From assembly GCA_023375785.1 (NCBI GenBank), contig SZWC01001536.1:161790-225789 (forward strand): a DNA stretch of 64,000 bases. Reading direction: 5' to 3'. Source of the DNA: Penium margaritaceum. Taxonomy: Eukaryota > Streptophyta > Zygnematophyceae > Desmidiales > Peniaceae. Shown here piece after piece: positions 38,501 to 50,960 of this stretch; the first letter of the stretch is position 1, and each line of letters begins with the position of its first letter. A model generated the notes under the pieces. The model had not been told where the DNA came from and did not search any database. It saw only the letters and a program-made list of their open reading frames with translations. Made by a program: the position numbers and the translations under genes.

Positions 38501-41500
38501 CCTAGCTGCACCCTAGTTGTGCCTTAGTTCCACACTGGTTGCGTTTTAGTTGCGCACTAGTTGCACCCTTGTTGTGTCCTATTTGCGCCCTGGTATTGCC
38601 CTTGTCTTGACCTAGTTGCGCCCTTGTTAGGCCCTGGATGCGCCCTGGTTGCACCCTGGTTGCGCCCTAGTTGCGCCTTAGTCGCGCCCTGGTTCCGTCC
38701 TAGTTGCGTCTTAGTTGCTTCTTAGTTTCGTCCAAGATGCATCCTAGTTGTGTCCTAGTTATGCCCTTGTTGCGCCCTAGCTACACCCTGGTTGAGCCCT
38801 ACTTGTGCCCTAGTTCCACACTATTTGCGCTTCAATTACGCCCCGGTTTTGCCATAGTTGGGCCCTAGTTATGCCCTAGTTGTGCCCTAGTTGTGCTCTA
38901 GTTGCGTCCCAGTTGCCCCTAGTTGTGCCCATTTGCGCCCCAGTTGCTCTATGGTTGTGCCCTTGTCTCGCCCTAGTTGCGCCCTAAATCCGCTATAGTT
39001 GCACCCTAGTTGTGCCCTAGTTATGGCCTGGTTGCTTCCTAGTTGCATCCTGTTTTCAACCTGCTTGCATATAGTTGTGTCCTAGTTGCACCCTTGTGAC
39101 GTCCTCATTATGCCCAAAGAGTGCCTCAGTGGCATCCTAGTTACACCCTAATTACACCCTAGTTGCACCCTGGCTGCACCCTAGGTGCACCCTAGTTGTG
39201 CCCTTGATACGCTCTAGTTGTGTTTAGATGCACCCTAGTTGCACCCTAGTTGTGCCCTAGTTGCGCCCTAGTTGCACCCTACTTGCATCCTTGTTGCACC
39301 CTAGTTGTGCCCTATCAATAGTTACACCCTATTAGCACCCTAGTTGTGCCCTAATTATGCCTTATTGTGTCCTATTTGTGCTCAAGTTGCTTCCTAGTTA
39401 CGCTAGAGTTGCACCCTAGTTGTACCCTGGTTGCGTTTGAGTTGCGCCCGAGTAGCGTCCTAGTTGCACCCAAGTTGGCCCTGTATGCGCCCTAGTTGTG
39501 CCTTGGTTGTGCCCTGGATGAGCCCTGGTTGCGCCCTAGCTGCGCCCTATTTGTGCCCTAATTCCGTCCTATATTTTCCCTAGTTGCGCCCTAGTTGCAT
39601 CCTTGTTAAGCCCTAGTTACGCCATGGTTGTGCCCTAGTTGCGCACCAGTTGTGTTCTAGTTGTGTCCTAGTTGCGCCCTAGTTACACTCTGGTTGCACT
39701 ATAGATCCGCCGTAGTTGCACCCTAGTTGCACCCTAGTTTCTTCCTAGTTGCACCGTAGCTGAGTCCTAGTAGTGCCATAATTGTGCCTTGCTTGCATCC
39801 TACTAACGTCCTTGTTATGCCCCACTTGTCCCCTTGTTGAACTCTAGTTGCACCCTAGTTACGCCCTGGTTACGCTCTAGTTGTACCCTAGCTGCCCTCT
39901 AGCTGCATCCTACATGTACCAAATTTACGTTCTGGTTACACCCAACTTGTGCCCTAGTTTCACCCTAGTTGCGTCCTAGTTGTGCCCAAGTTGTGTTCTA
40001 GTTGTGCCCTAGTTGTGTCCTAGTTGCGCCCTAGTTGCGCCCTAGTTGTGCACTGAATGCGCCCCAGTTGTGCCCTAGTTGTGACCTAGTTACGCCCGAG
40101 TTGTGCCCTAGTTGTGTCCTAGTTGCGCCCTAGTTGCGCCCTAGTTGTGCACTGAATGCGCCCCAGTTGTGCCCTAGTTGTGACCTAGTTACGCCCGAGT
40201 TGTGCCCTAGTTGTGTCCTAGTTACGCCCTACTTGTGCCCAAGTTGTACCCTATTTGTACCCTCAATGTGCCCTAGGTGTACCCTAGTTGCGCCCTAGCT
40301 ACGCCCTCGTTGCACCTTAGCTGCACACTAGTTGTGCCCTAGTTGTGCCTTAGTTGCGCTATAGTTGCACCCTACTTGCGGTCTAGTTACGTCATTGTTG
40401 CGCCCTAGTTATGCCCTAGTTATAACTTAGTTGTGCCCTAATTGTGCCATATTTGCATCCTAGTTGCACCCCTGTTACGCCCTAGTTGCATCTTCGTTGT
40501 GCCATGATTGTGCTCTAACTTTGTACTAGCTGCACCCTGTTTTGTCCTAGTTACGATCTATTTGTGCCCAAGTTTTGACCTAGTTGTGGCCTTGTTGCGC
40601 CTTCATTGGGTCCTAGTTGCGCCCTAGTTGCGTCCTAGTCTTGTCCTGGTTACGCCATAGTTGCAGCCTTGTCATGCCCTAGTTTTATCCTACTTACATC
40701 CCAATTGCACCCAACTTGTGTCCTATTGCGTCCTAATTGGGTCCTAGTTGCGTCCTTGTTGTGCACTGATTGTGTCCTAGTTGTGTCCTAGGTACGCCCG
40801 AGTTGCGCCCCAATTGTACCCCAGTTTATGCCCAGATGTACCCTAGTTGCAACCTAGTTGCGCCCTAGTTGCACCCTACTTGCACCTTATTTGCGCTCTA
40901 GTTGTGCCCTAGTTGCACCTAAGTTCCATCATTGTAACGGCCTAGTTATGCTCTAGTTGTGCCCTAGTTTCACCCTAATTGTACCATAGTTATGATGTAG
41001 TTGTTTCCTAGTTGTGTCCTACTTTTCCCTTAGGTATGTCCTACTTGTTCCCTAGTCGCATCCTGGTTGAGTCCTTTTTGCACCCTACATGCGTCCTAGT
41101 CTTGCCATTGTTGCACCCTAGGCGCGTCCTTGTTGCGCCCTAGTTGCACCATAACTACACCCTAGGTTAGTTCCTGTTGCACCCTAGTTGTGCCCTAGTT
41201 GTGCCATGGTTGCGTCCTAGTTGCCGCCTGGTTGCGTCCAAGTTGCGCCATAGTTGCACCCTTGTTGTGTCCTAGTTACATCCTCGTTGTGCACTAGTTA
41301 TGCCATAGTTGCATCCTAATTGTGCCCTAGTTAAGTCTTAGTTACGACCTAGTTATGCCTTACTTGTAACCTAACTCTACCCTAGTTATGCCCTAGTTGT
41401 GTCCTAGTTGCGCACTACTTGTGCCATAGTTGCACCCTAGTTGCATCCTAGTGGGGCCTAAGCTATGCCTAAGTTGTGCCCTAGTTGTGTCACAGTTGCA

Positions 41501-44420
41501 TTCTAGTTGTGCCCTAGTTACGCCCTTGTTTCTCCCTAGTTACAAACTAGTTGTGCCCTGGTTGCATCCTAGTTTCATCCTAGTTACACCCTAGTTGCGC
41601 CCTATTTGCGTCCAAGTTGTACCCTAGTTGAGCCCTAGCTGCACCCTTGTTGCACACTCGATGTACCCAAGATGTGTCCTAGATGCGCCCTGGTTGCACC
41701 CTAGTCGTGCGATAGTTGTGACATAGCTATGCCTAGTTGTGCCCTTATTGTGTCCTAGTTGCATCATATCTACGCTCTATTTATAACCTAGTTGCACCCT
41801 AGTTGCAACCTAGTTACATCCTAGTTGCATCCTAGTTGCATCCTAGTTGTGCTTTAATTGCACCCAAGTTACGCCCTAGTTGCACCCAAGGAATGCCCAA
41901 GTAGCACCCTTGTTGTGCCCTAGTTGCGCCCTAGTTGTGCCCTACTTGCATTCAAGTTGTGCTCTATAATTGCGCCCTATTTGCACCCTAGTTGCGCCCT
42001 AGTTATGCCCAAGCAACGCCCTGGTTACACCCTAGTTGCACCCTTGTTGCAGCCTAGTTACGCCCTAGTAATGTCCTAGTTGTGCCTTCGTTGTTCCCTA
42101 CTTGCGCCATTGTTGTGCCCTAGTTTGTCCCTAGTTGCACCCTAGTTGCACCCTAATTGCACCCTAGTTGTACTCTAGTTACGCCCTACTTGTGCCCTAG
42201 TTGTGTCCTACTTGCACCTTAGTTGAATCCTAGTTGACCCCTTTTTGTGTCTTAGTTACGCCCTAGTTGTACATTAGGTGCGCCCGAGTTGCGCCCTAGT
42301 TGTGCCATAGTTGTGCAAGAGTTGCGTTCTAGTTGTTTCCTACTTGTCTCTAGTTGCACTTGTGCTGGCCCCTCGTTGTGCCCTGGTTGCACCCTAGTTG
42401 TGCCCACGTTGAACCCTAGTTTTACCCTATTGTGCCCACAGTTGCGTCCAGGTTGCGGCCTAATTCAGTCTTAATTGCACCCTAGTTACGTCCAATTTTG
42501 GACGCAGTTACACCCATTTTCTACCCTGATTACGAACTAGTTACACCCTAGTCGTGCCCTAGTTGTGCCCTTGTTGTGCACTAGTTGTGCCCTAGTTGTG
42601 TTCAGCTCGTGCCCTAGCTGCACCCTCGTTGCATCCTAGTTGCGCCCTAGTTGCATCCTATTTGCATCCTAGTTGTGCCCTAGCTGCACCATTCTTGCGC
42701 CTAAGTTCCCCCCTAGTTGCGCCCTACATACACCTAGTTATGTCCTAGTTGTTCCCTAATAGCGTCCTAGTTCTATACTTGTACCCTAGTCATGCCCTTG
42801 TTGCACCCTTGCTGCGCCCTAGTTGCACCCAAGTGTTGTAGTTACGTCCAAGTTGTGCTCTAGTTATGCACTTGTTTTTCCCTAGTTGCATTCTTGTTGT
42901 ACCCTAGTTGCATCCTATTTGTACCCTAGTTGCATCCTAGATGTGTCCTAGCTAAGTCCTAGTTGCACTGTCATTCCACCCTAGTTATACCCTAGCTAAA
43001 TCTTAATCTTGCTCCCTAGTTACATCCTAGTAACGTCCTAGTTACTCCCAAGTATTGCCCACAAAAAGTCCTAGTTGTGCCTCGTCTTAGTAGCGCCTTA
43101 GTTGCATCCTTGTGGTGTATTGTTTGCATCCAAGTTGCGCCATTGTTTCCCTCTAGTTGCGTCGTAGTTACAACCTATTTGCGTCCTAGTTGCACCTTAG
43201 TTGCATCCTAGTTGTGTCCAAGTTGTCCTAGTTGCGCCCTAGATGCACCCTACTTACACCCTAGTTGCGCCTCAGTTGCATCCTAGTTGCACCCTAGTTG
43301 CGCCCTTGTTGTGCCCTTGTTGCACCATAATTGGGCCCTTATTTCATCCTAGTTGTGCCCAAGTTGTGTAATAGTTCTGCCCTAGTTGCACGATAGTTGC
43401 CTCCTAGTTGTACCCTAGATTCGGCATTTTTCGTCCTACTCGCGCCGAAGTTGCATCCGAGTTACACCCTAGTTGTATCCTTATTGCATCCTAGTTTGGC
43501 ACTATTTGCAGCCAAGTTGCGCCCTAGTTGTGCCCTAGTTAAGTCCTAGTTGTACCCTCTTTGTGCCCTAGTTGCACCCAAATTGCATCCCTGTTGCACC
43601 CTAGTTTCGCCCTAGTGGTGCATAGTTGCGCATTCGTTGCACCGTACTTGTGCCCTGGTTGCATCCCTGTTGCACCCTAGTTGTGTCCAAGTTGCGCTGT
43701 CATTGTATCCTAGTTTCACCCTAGATACACCCTTGTTCCACCCTACTTGTGCCCAAGTTGCGCCATGTTTAAATCCTAGCTACAACCTAGTTGAACCCTT
43801 TCTATGTCCTAGTTGCGTCCTAGTTGTGCCCTAGTTGCATCCTAGTTGTATCCTACTTACACCCTAGTTGTGTCCTAGTTGCACCCTAGTTACACCCTAG
43901 TTGCATCCTATTTGTGCCCTAGTTGCGTCCTAGTTGTACCCAAGTTGCACCCTAGTTTCACCCTAGTTGTGCCCTGGTTGCGCCATAGCTGCACCCTAGT
44001 TGCACACAAGATGTGCCATAGTTGCACCCGAGTTACGCCCTAGTTACACCCCAGTTGCGGCCTAGTCACGTCTTAGTAGCACCCTAGTTGCGTCCTGGTT
44101 GCGCCATAGTTATGCCCATGTTGGACCCTAGTTACATCCTAGTTGTACCCTGGTTGTTCCCTCATTGCGCCTTTGCTATGCCTTAGTTGCACCCTATCTG
44201 CCTCATAGTTGTGTTCAACCTACACCATACTTGCGTCCAAGTTACACCCTAGTTACGTCCTACTTGCTCCAAGTTGGGCCCTAGTTGCGCCCTACTTGTG
44301 TCCTAGTTGTACCCTAGTTGCGCTCTAGTTGTGCCCTAGTTGTGCCCTAGTTGTGCCCTAGTTGTGCCCGAGTTGTGACCAAGATCCGCCCTAGTTGTAC
44401 CCAAGATGTACCCTAGCTGT
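35575..44420. repeat. 11-bp minisatellite array, family C11, part 2
   Basis: This continues the TAGTTGCGCCC array to the right of the copia fragment. It includes a 99-bp (nine-unit) tandem duplication around 40000-40200, marked by CACTGAATGC at 40051 and 40150. It also has a small hairpin at 36317-36339 (TTTTCACAC, 5-base loop, GTGTGAAAA). No gene is visible. The last units run without a spacer into D10 at about 44420. Confidence 0.97.
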
Positions 44421-47400
44421 GCAATGCTCGACAATTTCTAGGCAATGAGTAGCAATGCATGGCAATGCCTGGAAAATTCCAGGTAATGCCTGGGCGATGC
44501 CAGGCAATGCCCTAGCAATGCTTTGGCAATGCCTTGGCAACACCTGGAAATGCCTTGCAATGTCTGGTGATGCCTGAGCAATGCCTGGCAATGCCTGCCA
44601 ATGCTTAAGCAATGAGTGGAAATGTTTGACATTTCCAGGCATTATCCAGGCATTGCCGGGCATTCCTTGGCAAGGCCTGGTAATGCTTGGGCAATGCATG
44701 GGAAATGATCAGCAATGCGTGGGAAATGGCTTGCAATGTCTGGCAATGCCTCATAATGCCTGGCAAAGCATGGCAATGCCTCGGCAATGCCTGGGAATTC
44801 CTGGGCAATGCCTAGAAATGCTTGGGCAATGCATGGCAGTACCCAAGAATGCCTCCATAATGCCTGGAAATGCCTGGAAATATCTGGCAATGCCTTAACA
44901 AAGCCGGGGAATGGTTGGCAATGCGTGGCAATGCTTGGGTTATGCCTAGGAAATGCCAGGCAATGCCTTGGAAATGCATGGCAATTCCTTGCTATGCCTT
45001 GCTATGCCTTGCTATGCCAGGGAAAATCATGGCAATCCTTGGTAATGCATGGGTAATGCGTGGCAATGCCTAGCAATGCTTGGCAATGCCAGGGCAATGC
45101 CTGGCAATCTCAGGCGATGCATGGGCAATTCTTGACAATGCCACGTAATGCCTAGGCAATGCCTAGAAATGCCTGGCAATGCCTGGAAAATGCATGACAA
45201 TGCCTCGGCAATGCCTGAAAATGCCTTGCAATGCCTGGGCAAGGCCTCGTATAGCCTAGGCAACGCCTAGCAATGTCTGGCAATGCCTGGCAATGCCCTG
45301 GCACTGCTTGGCAATCCGTGGCAATGCGTGGGAAATGCCTAGTTATGTGTGGCAATGCCTCGGCAATGCCTAGAAATGCTTGGACAATGCCTGGCCAAGC
45401 CTAGACAATGACTCTGCAATGCCTGGAAACGCCTAGGAAATGTTTGGCAATGTCCAGGAACATCTTGGCAATGCCTGGGCAATGCTTGGCAATTTCTGGT
45501 AATGCCTGGGAAATGCCGTGCAATGCGTTGTAATGCCTGGGTAATGTCTCGTAATGCCTGGCAATGCCGGGCAATGCCTGGAAATGCCTCGGTCATGCCT
45601 AGGCAATGCCTGGGAGATGCATGGCAATCCCTGGGAAGTGCATGGGATTCATACTACATTGGCAATGCTTTGCTATGCCTGAAAACTCCTGGGCAATGCC
45701 TGGCAATGCCTGGCAACGCCTGGCAATGCCTGAAAATGCTTGGACAATGCTAGGCAATGGCAAGCAATGTCTGGAAAATACCATGGAAATGCCTGGAAAT
45801 ACAAGGGAAATGCCTGGCAAGGCCAGGGCAATGCTTGGCAACTCCTGGAGATACATGGGTAATGCCTAAAATTCTGGTCAATGCTTGCACAATGTGTGGC
45901 AATGATCGAGCAATGCTTGGCAACACCTAAATAATGCCTGGAAATGCCTAGCAATGCCTAGGCAACGCCTGTCAATTTGTGACAATGCGTGCTAATGCCT
46001 GGGCAATGCTTGGAAATGTCTAGTAAATACTTGGCAATGCCTGGCAATGCTTGAAAATTCTTTAACAATGCCTAGACAATGCTTGGCAATGCGTGGGAAT
46101 TTCCTAGCAATGCCTGGCAGCTGCTAGCAATTCCTGGAAATGCTTGGGCAATGCCTGGCAATGCCTTGGAAATGCCTAGCAATGCTTGGACAATGCCTAG
46201 CAACGCCTAGGCACTGCATTGCAATGCCTGGTAAATGCGTGGCAATGACTGGAAATCCCTAGAAATTCCTTGCAATGCATGGAGGATGCCTCGCAATGCC
46301 TCATAATTCTTGGCAATGCCTAGAAATGCCTACAAATTCCTGGGAATTTCTTGGAAATTCCTTGTAATGTCTTGGAAATGCCTATCAATTCTTGGAAAAT
46401 GCCTCGCAATGCTTGGCAATAACTGACACTGTTTGGGCAATGCCTTCCAATGCTTGGAAATGCCAGGGAATGCCCTGTAATGCCTGCGCACTTCCTAACA
46501 ATGCCTGGGAAATGCTTGGCAATGATTGGCGATGCTTGGGCAATGCATGACAATGCCTGTCAATGCATAGGCAATTCCTCGCTATGCCTGGAAATGCCTG
46601 GGAATTCCTGGCAATGCCGGGGTTATGCCTAGTCAATGCTCGGGCAATGCCTGGCAATACCTGGGCAATGCCTAGCAATGCATAGACATGCTTGGCAATG
46701 CCTTGGAAATGCTTGGGCAATGCATGGCAATGCCTAGGTGATTCCAGGGCAATGCCTGGAAATTTCAGGAAATACCTGGTTAATGCCTGGTAATGTCGCA
46801 TTGTGCCTGGGCAATACCTGGCATTGCTGGAAATGCCAAGTAATGCATGACAATGTGTGGCAATGCGTGTGCAATTACTGAAAACACATGGTACATGCCT
46901 GGAAATGCCTAGGCAGTGTGTGGAATATTCCTTCAAATGCCTGGGTAATACCTGCAAATGCCTGGAAATGCTTGGGCAATTCCTGGCATCGCTTGGCAAT
47001 GTCTACGCAATGTCTGAAAATGCTTGGAAAATGCCTAGAAATGGATGGCAATTCCAAGCAATGCTTGGGTAATTCCTGGAAATGCCTTTATAATGCCTGA
47101 GCAATGCCTGGGCAATGTGTGGAAGTGTCAGGTAATGCCTGGGCAATGCCTGCCAATGCCTGCCAATGGCTAGGGATGGGAATGCCTGGAAATTACTTTG
47201 AAATGCCAAGCAATGCCTGAGAAATGCCTGGGCAATGCCTGGGAAAGGCTAGGCAATGCTTAGGCTATGCCTAGAAATGCTAGGCAATACAAGGGAAGTT
47301 TCTAGGAATGCCTAGTAATGCCTTGGCAAACCTAGGCAATGCCTCGTAATGCCTCGGAAATGCCCAGAAATATCTTGCAATGCCACGGTAATGCCACTCA

Positions 47401-48552
47401 ATGCCTAGCAATACCTGGGTACTGCCTGGTAATGCCCGGGACAACATTCCTAGCAATGCCTAGCAATGCGTGGGCAATGCCAAGCAATGTTGGGAAATGC
47501 TTGGCAATGCCTAGGTAATGCCACGCAATACGTGGAAATGCCTGGAAAATGCCTAGTAATGCATAACAAATGCATGGAAATACCTGGAAATGCTGGGAAA
47601 ATGCCTGGGTAGTGCCATGCAATGCCTGAGCAGTTCTTGGAAATTCCTGGCAATGCCTGGGCAATGTTTGGCAATGCCTCACAATGCTTGGCAATGCCTA
47701 GCACTACCTGGAAATGCTTGGGCAATGCCCAGTAACTCCTGGAAATGCCTATGGAATGCCTTGTAATGCCTATGAATACATGGGCAATGCCAGGAAATGC
47801 ATGGAAAGGCTAAGGCAATGACAAGCAGTGCCTAGGAAATGCTTCCCAATACCTTTGCAATGCATGGTACTGCCTGGCAATGCCAAGGCAATGCCTAGCA
47901 ACACCTGGGGAATGCCTGGCAACGCCTAGAAATTCCTGGGTTATATTTGGCAATGCCCGGCTATGCATGGGCAATGTCTCCCGATGCCTAGAAATGCCTT
48001 GAAAATTCCTGGAAATGTCTGGCAATGCCTGGAAAGGCCTAGGAAATGCCTGAAAATGCCTGGACAATTCCTGGAAATTCCTGGCAATGCATGGCAATGC
48101 CTCGCAAAGCCTAGGTAATGCCTGGTAATGCTTTGCAATTCCTAGGCAATGCCGGGGGATGACTGGGCAATGCCTGTCCAAAGCATGGTTATACCTGGGC
48201 AATGCCTGAGCAATGCCTGGGCAATGCGTGGCAATGCATACCAATGCCTCCAGATGTTTGGGCAATGCCTGGCAATGCTTGGAAAATGCTTGGCAATGCC
48301 TGGGCAATGCCTGGAAATGTGTGCCAATTCCTAGCAATGCCTAGGGAATGCCCCACAATGCTAGGAAATTCCTCGCAATGCCTCGCATTGCCTAGTTGTA
48401 CCAGGACAATGCCTCGCAATGTGTGGCGATGCCTGGGCAATGCCTGGCAGTGCCCGAGCACTGCCTGGAAATGCTTGGGCGATGCCTTGCAATGCCAAAC
48501 TATGCTTCGACGATGCCTAGAAATGTCAGGGAATGCCTGGGCAATGCCTAGT

Positions 48553-48640
48553 ATTGCCTGGAATTTTGAGGCATTGCCCAAGCATTGCTAGGCATTGCCC
48601 AAGCATTGCTGGGTATTGCGTGGCATTGTCAGGTATTGCC
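48553..48640 (-). repeat. Inverted patch within D10
   Basis: Units switch to the reverse orientation (GGCATTGCCCAAGCATTGC) for about 85 bp, including a short tandem repeat of that sequence, then return to forward orientation. It is the only clear inversion I saw in D10. Confidence 0.88.
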
Positions 48641-50484
48641 TCGCAATGTCTGGCTATGTGTGGAAATGTCTGGGAATGCCAGGACAATGCCTAGAGATGC
48701 TTGGCAATACCTCGGAATGCCTCAAAATCCTTGGCAATGCGTAGAAAATGCCAGGGCAATGCCTTACAATGCATGGGCAATGCTTGACAATGTTTGGGCA
48801 ATGCCTGGCAACATCTGGGCAATACCTCGCAATGCCTGGAAATACCAAGGCAATGTTTGGCAATGCTTTGCAATTCCTACCAATGCCTGTGCAATGCCTG
48901 GGAATGCTTGGGTAAAGCCTGACCATGCCTTGCAATGCCTGGGCAATTCCTCCCAATTCATGGAAATGCCTGCACAATGCCTGGCAATGCTTGGAAATGT
49001 CTGGCAATGCCTGGAGAATGCCTGATAATTCCACGTAATGTCTGGCAATTCCCGGACAAAGCCCGGCAAAGCCTGTAAGGGCGTGGGCAATGACTCGCAA
49101 TGCCTTGGAATGCGTAGGAAATTCCTCGCAATGCTTAGGCAACGCATGGCAATGCCTAGGCACTATATGACAATGCCTAGAGATGCGTGGGAAATGCTTG
49201 GCAATACCTGGAAATGCCTGGAATTTCCTAGTAATTCCTGGTAATGCACGGCAATGCCTAAGAAATGCTTGGCAATGCCTGCCAGTGCCTGGCAATGCCA
49301 GGTAGTTCGTGGCGATGCCTAGTAATGCCACGACAATCTTGCAATGTCAGACAGTGCCTGGGAAACGCCTGGCAAAGCCTATCAAAGCCTAGACAATGCC
49401 TGTTTATACCTGGAAATTCCTCACAATGCCTGTGCAATGCCTAACAGTGCCTCGAAATGCCTGGGCAATGCCTGACAGTGCCTAATAAATGCCTGGAAAT
49501 CCCTCGGCAATATCTGGTAATGCTAGCATTAACTAGTAATGACTAGCAATGCCTTGTGATGCCTGGGCAATGCTTCGCAATGAATGATAATGCCTAGATT
49601 ATAGGTGGCAATGAGTGGCAATGCCCGGTAATGTGTGGAAAATGCCTAGCAATGCCTGGGCAATCCCAGGTCATGCCTGGCACTGAATGGGAAATGCCTG
49701 GAAATGCCGGCCAGTGCATGGGCAATGCCTGGCAATGCTTGGAAATGCGTAGCAATTCCTGGCAATGCCTGGTAAATGCATGGCAATGCTTGGGCAATGC
49801 CTCACAATGCCTAGAAATGCTTGGCAATGTCTGGAAAATTCCTAGGCAGTGCCTCGTAATGCCTAGCAATGCTTGGAAAATGCCTTGCAATGCATGGCAA
49901 TGCTTGGTTATGCATGGCAATGCTTGGTAATGCATGGAAATGCCTGAGCAATGCCATCCAATGCCAGGCAATGCCAAGTGATGCTTGGCAATGCCCGTTA
50001 ACGCCATGGCAATGTCTAGCAATGCTTAGCACTGCCTGGGAAATGCCTAGGAATGCCTGGAAAATGCCTGGCAATACCTGGAAATGTCTCGTAATACCTG
50101 GGTAATGCCCAAAATCCCCGGAAATGCCTTGGCCATCGATGGCAATGTGAGGCAGTGCCTGAGCAATGCCTGGCAATGCTTAGCAACGACTGGTAATGCC
50201 TGCCAATGTCTAGCAATGTTTGGAAATGCCTTACAATGCCTGGAAATGCTTGGACAATGCTTGGCAATGCTTTGCAAAGCTCGGGCAATGTCGAAGGAAT
50301 GCATGGCAATGCCTAGCAATGTTTGGGCAATGCCCAGCAATTCCAGGCAATTCTTGGCAATGCAAGGTGATGCCTTGCACAACCTGCAGGAGCTGGACAA
50401 TGCCGGGCACTGCCTGGGTGATGCAAGGCAATGCCTTACAATGCCTGAGCAAAGCCTAGTAATGCCTGTTAATGCCTTGGCAAT

Positions 50485-50514
50485 GCTTAGGCAATGCTAG
50501 GTTATACCTGGCAA
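50485..50514. repeat. Candidate target-site duplication, left copy
   Basis: Thirty bases immediately left of the PLE match 54512-54541 with one difference (TTATACC against TTATGCC). Both copies carry the variant GCTTAGGCAATG, whereas the five following 52-bp units read GCTTGGGCAATG. That favours a true duplication, although the surrounding DNA is repetitive. Confidence 0.6.
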
Positions 50515-50528
50515 TTTTAATTTTTTCT

Positions 50529-50548
50529 AAACGCTTTGCAAAGCGTTT
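50529..50548. repeat. Palindrome at the 5' edge of the PLE
   Basis: AAACGCTTTGCAAAGCGTTT is a perfect 20-bp palindrome. With its flanks (50517-50561, TTAATTTTTTCT on the left, AAGAAAAAATTAA on the right) it forms a fold-back of about 45 bp with one missing base. In the full copy the same palindrome (54027-54046) lies inside the RT reading frame. Confidence 0.93.
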
Positions 50549-50568
50549 AAGAAAAAATTAAACCTGCC

Positions 50569-50829
50569 GTGTTCTCGTCCCGAGTGATTTTGGCGTGGAG
50601 ACTTCCACAAAAAATGCGCACTTTTCTGGTCAGATCCAGGCTCAAGCCCCGGCCGATAACAAGAAAGGCGGTGGCTCAACCTCGGAACCCCCTCGCTGCT
50701 GTGATTGCTTCAAGCGTGCGCAGCGAAAAAAATGAGCTGGCTGACAACCAGCCGTCCGAAGTGGCCTTGATTGCATCCCTAGGTTCTGTCCAGAATCCAC
50801 CTACCTGCGATGTTTTGCTATATACGTAG
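50569..50829 (+). pseudogene. RT C-terminal fragment in the 5' pseudo-LTR
   Basis: This frame encodes the last roughly 86 residues of the PLE reverse transcriptase, including RTFLVRSRLKPRP and the terminal CDVLLYT. It lacks all catalytic motifs because this copy is 5'-truncated. It is a by-product of the tandem pseudo-LTR layout, not a separate gene. It differs from the downstream copy (ending 54326) at a few residues. Confidence 0.88.
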
Positions 50830-50842
50830 CTCCATGTACTCA

Positions 50843-50900
50843 TGTTCCTCAGAGCACTGAAGAAGGCCACCCGGCCGAAACCGGTATGCTCAACCGGACA
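50843..50900 (+). ncRNA. Hammerhead-type ribozyme, copy 1 (PLE pseudo-LTR)
   Basis: Core CTGAAGA (50857-50863) and GAAA (50877-50880). Stem I: GAGCA (50852-50856) with TGCTC (50887-50891), then an internal loop, then TGTTCC with GGACA (50896-50900). Stem II: GGCC/GGCC with loop ACCC. Stem III is the self-complementary ACCGGT (50880-50885). Predicted cleavage follows GTA, after 50886. One extra A (50864) sits between the core and stem II. The very short palindromic stem III resembles PLE hammerheads that work as dimers. Confidence 0.7.
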
Positions 50901-50960
50901 CGTTTCTTGGATCTCCTCGCACTGCATCGCTCCAATCCTCTCTCACCTCTAACTTTTTTN

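Larger units (their letters stand above)
44421..50514. repeat. 10-bp minisatellite array, family D10 (CAATGCCTGG), part 1
   Basis: Head-to-tail units with consensus GCAATGCCTG, many 10 bp and some 11-12 bp. Frequent variants are AAATGCCTGG, AATGCTTGG and AATGCCTAG. Minus frames give an ALPGIARHCQ-like period and are repeat artefacts. No gene is visible. Confidence 0.97.
50521..50959 (+). repeat. PLE pseudo-LTR, 5' partial copy
   Basis: Matches about 54018-54455. It begins at the palindrome around 50538 and ends at a single N (50960), just before the promoter-proximal part seen in the other copies. Positions 50664-50959 recur at 50961-51256 with one difference I could find. Confidence 0.88.

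Noticed and set aside
42480-42510. Inverted repeat GTCCAATTTTGGAC in C11
   Set aside because: Short and isolated; likely chance pairing of one mutated unit.
29989-44420. Telomeric repeat (CCCTA within CCCTAGTTGCG)
   Set aside because: The 11-bp unit only shares CCCTA with telomere sequence. No TTAGGG or TTTAGGG tract occurs, and units are diverged and internal.
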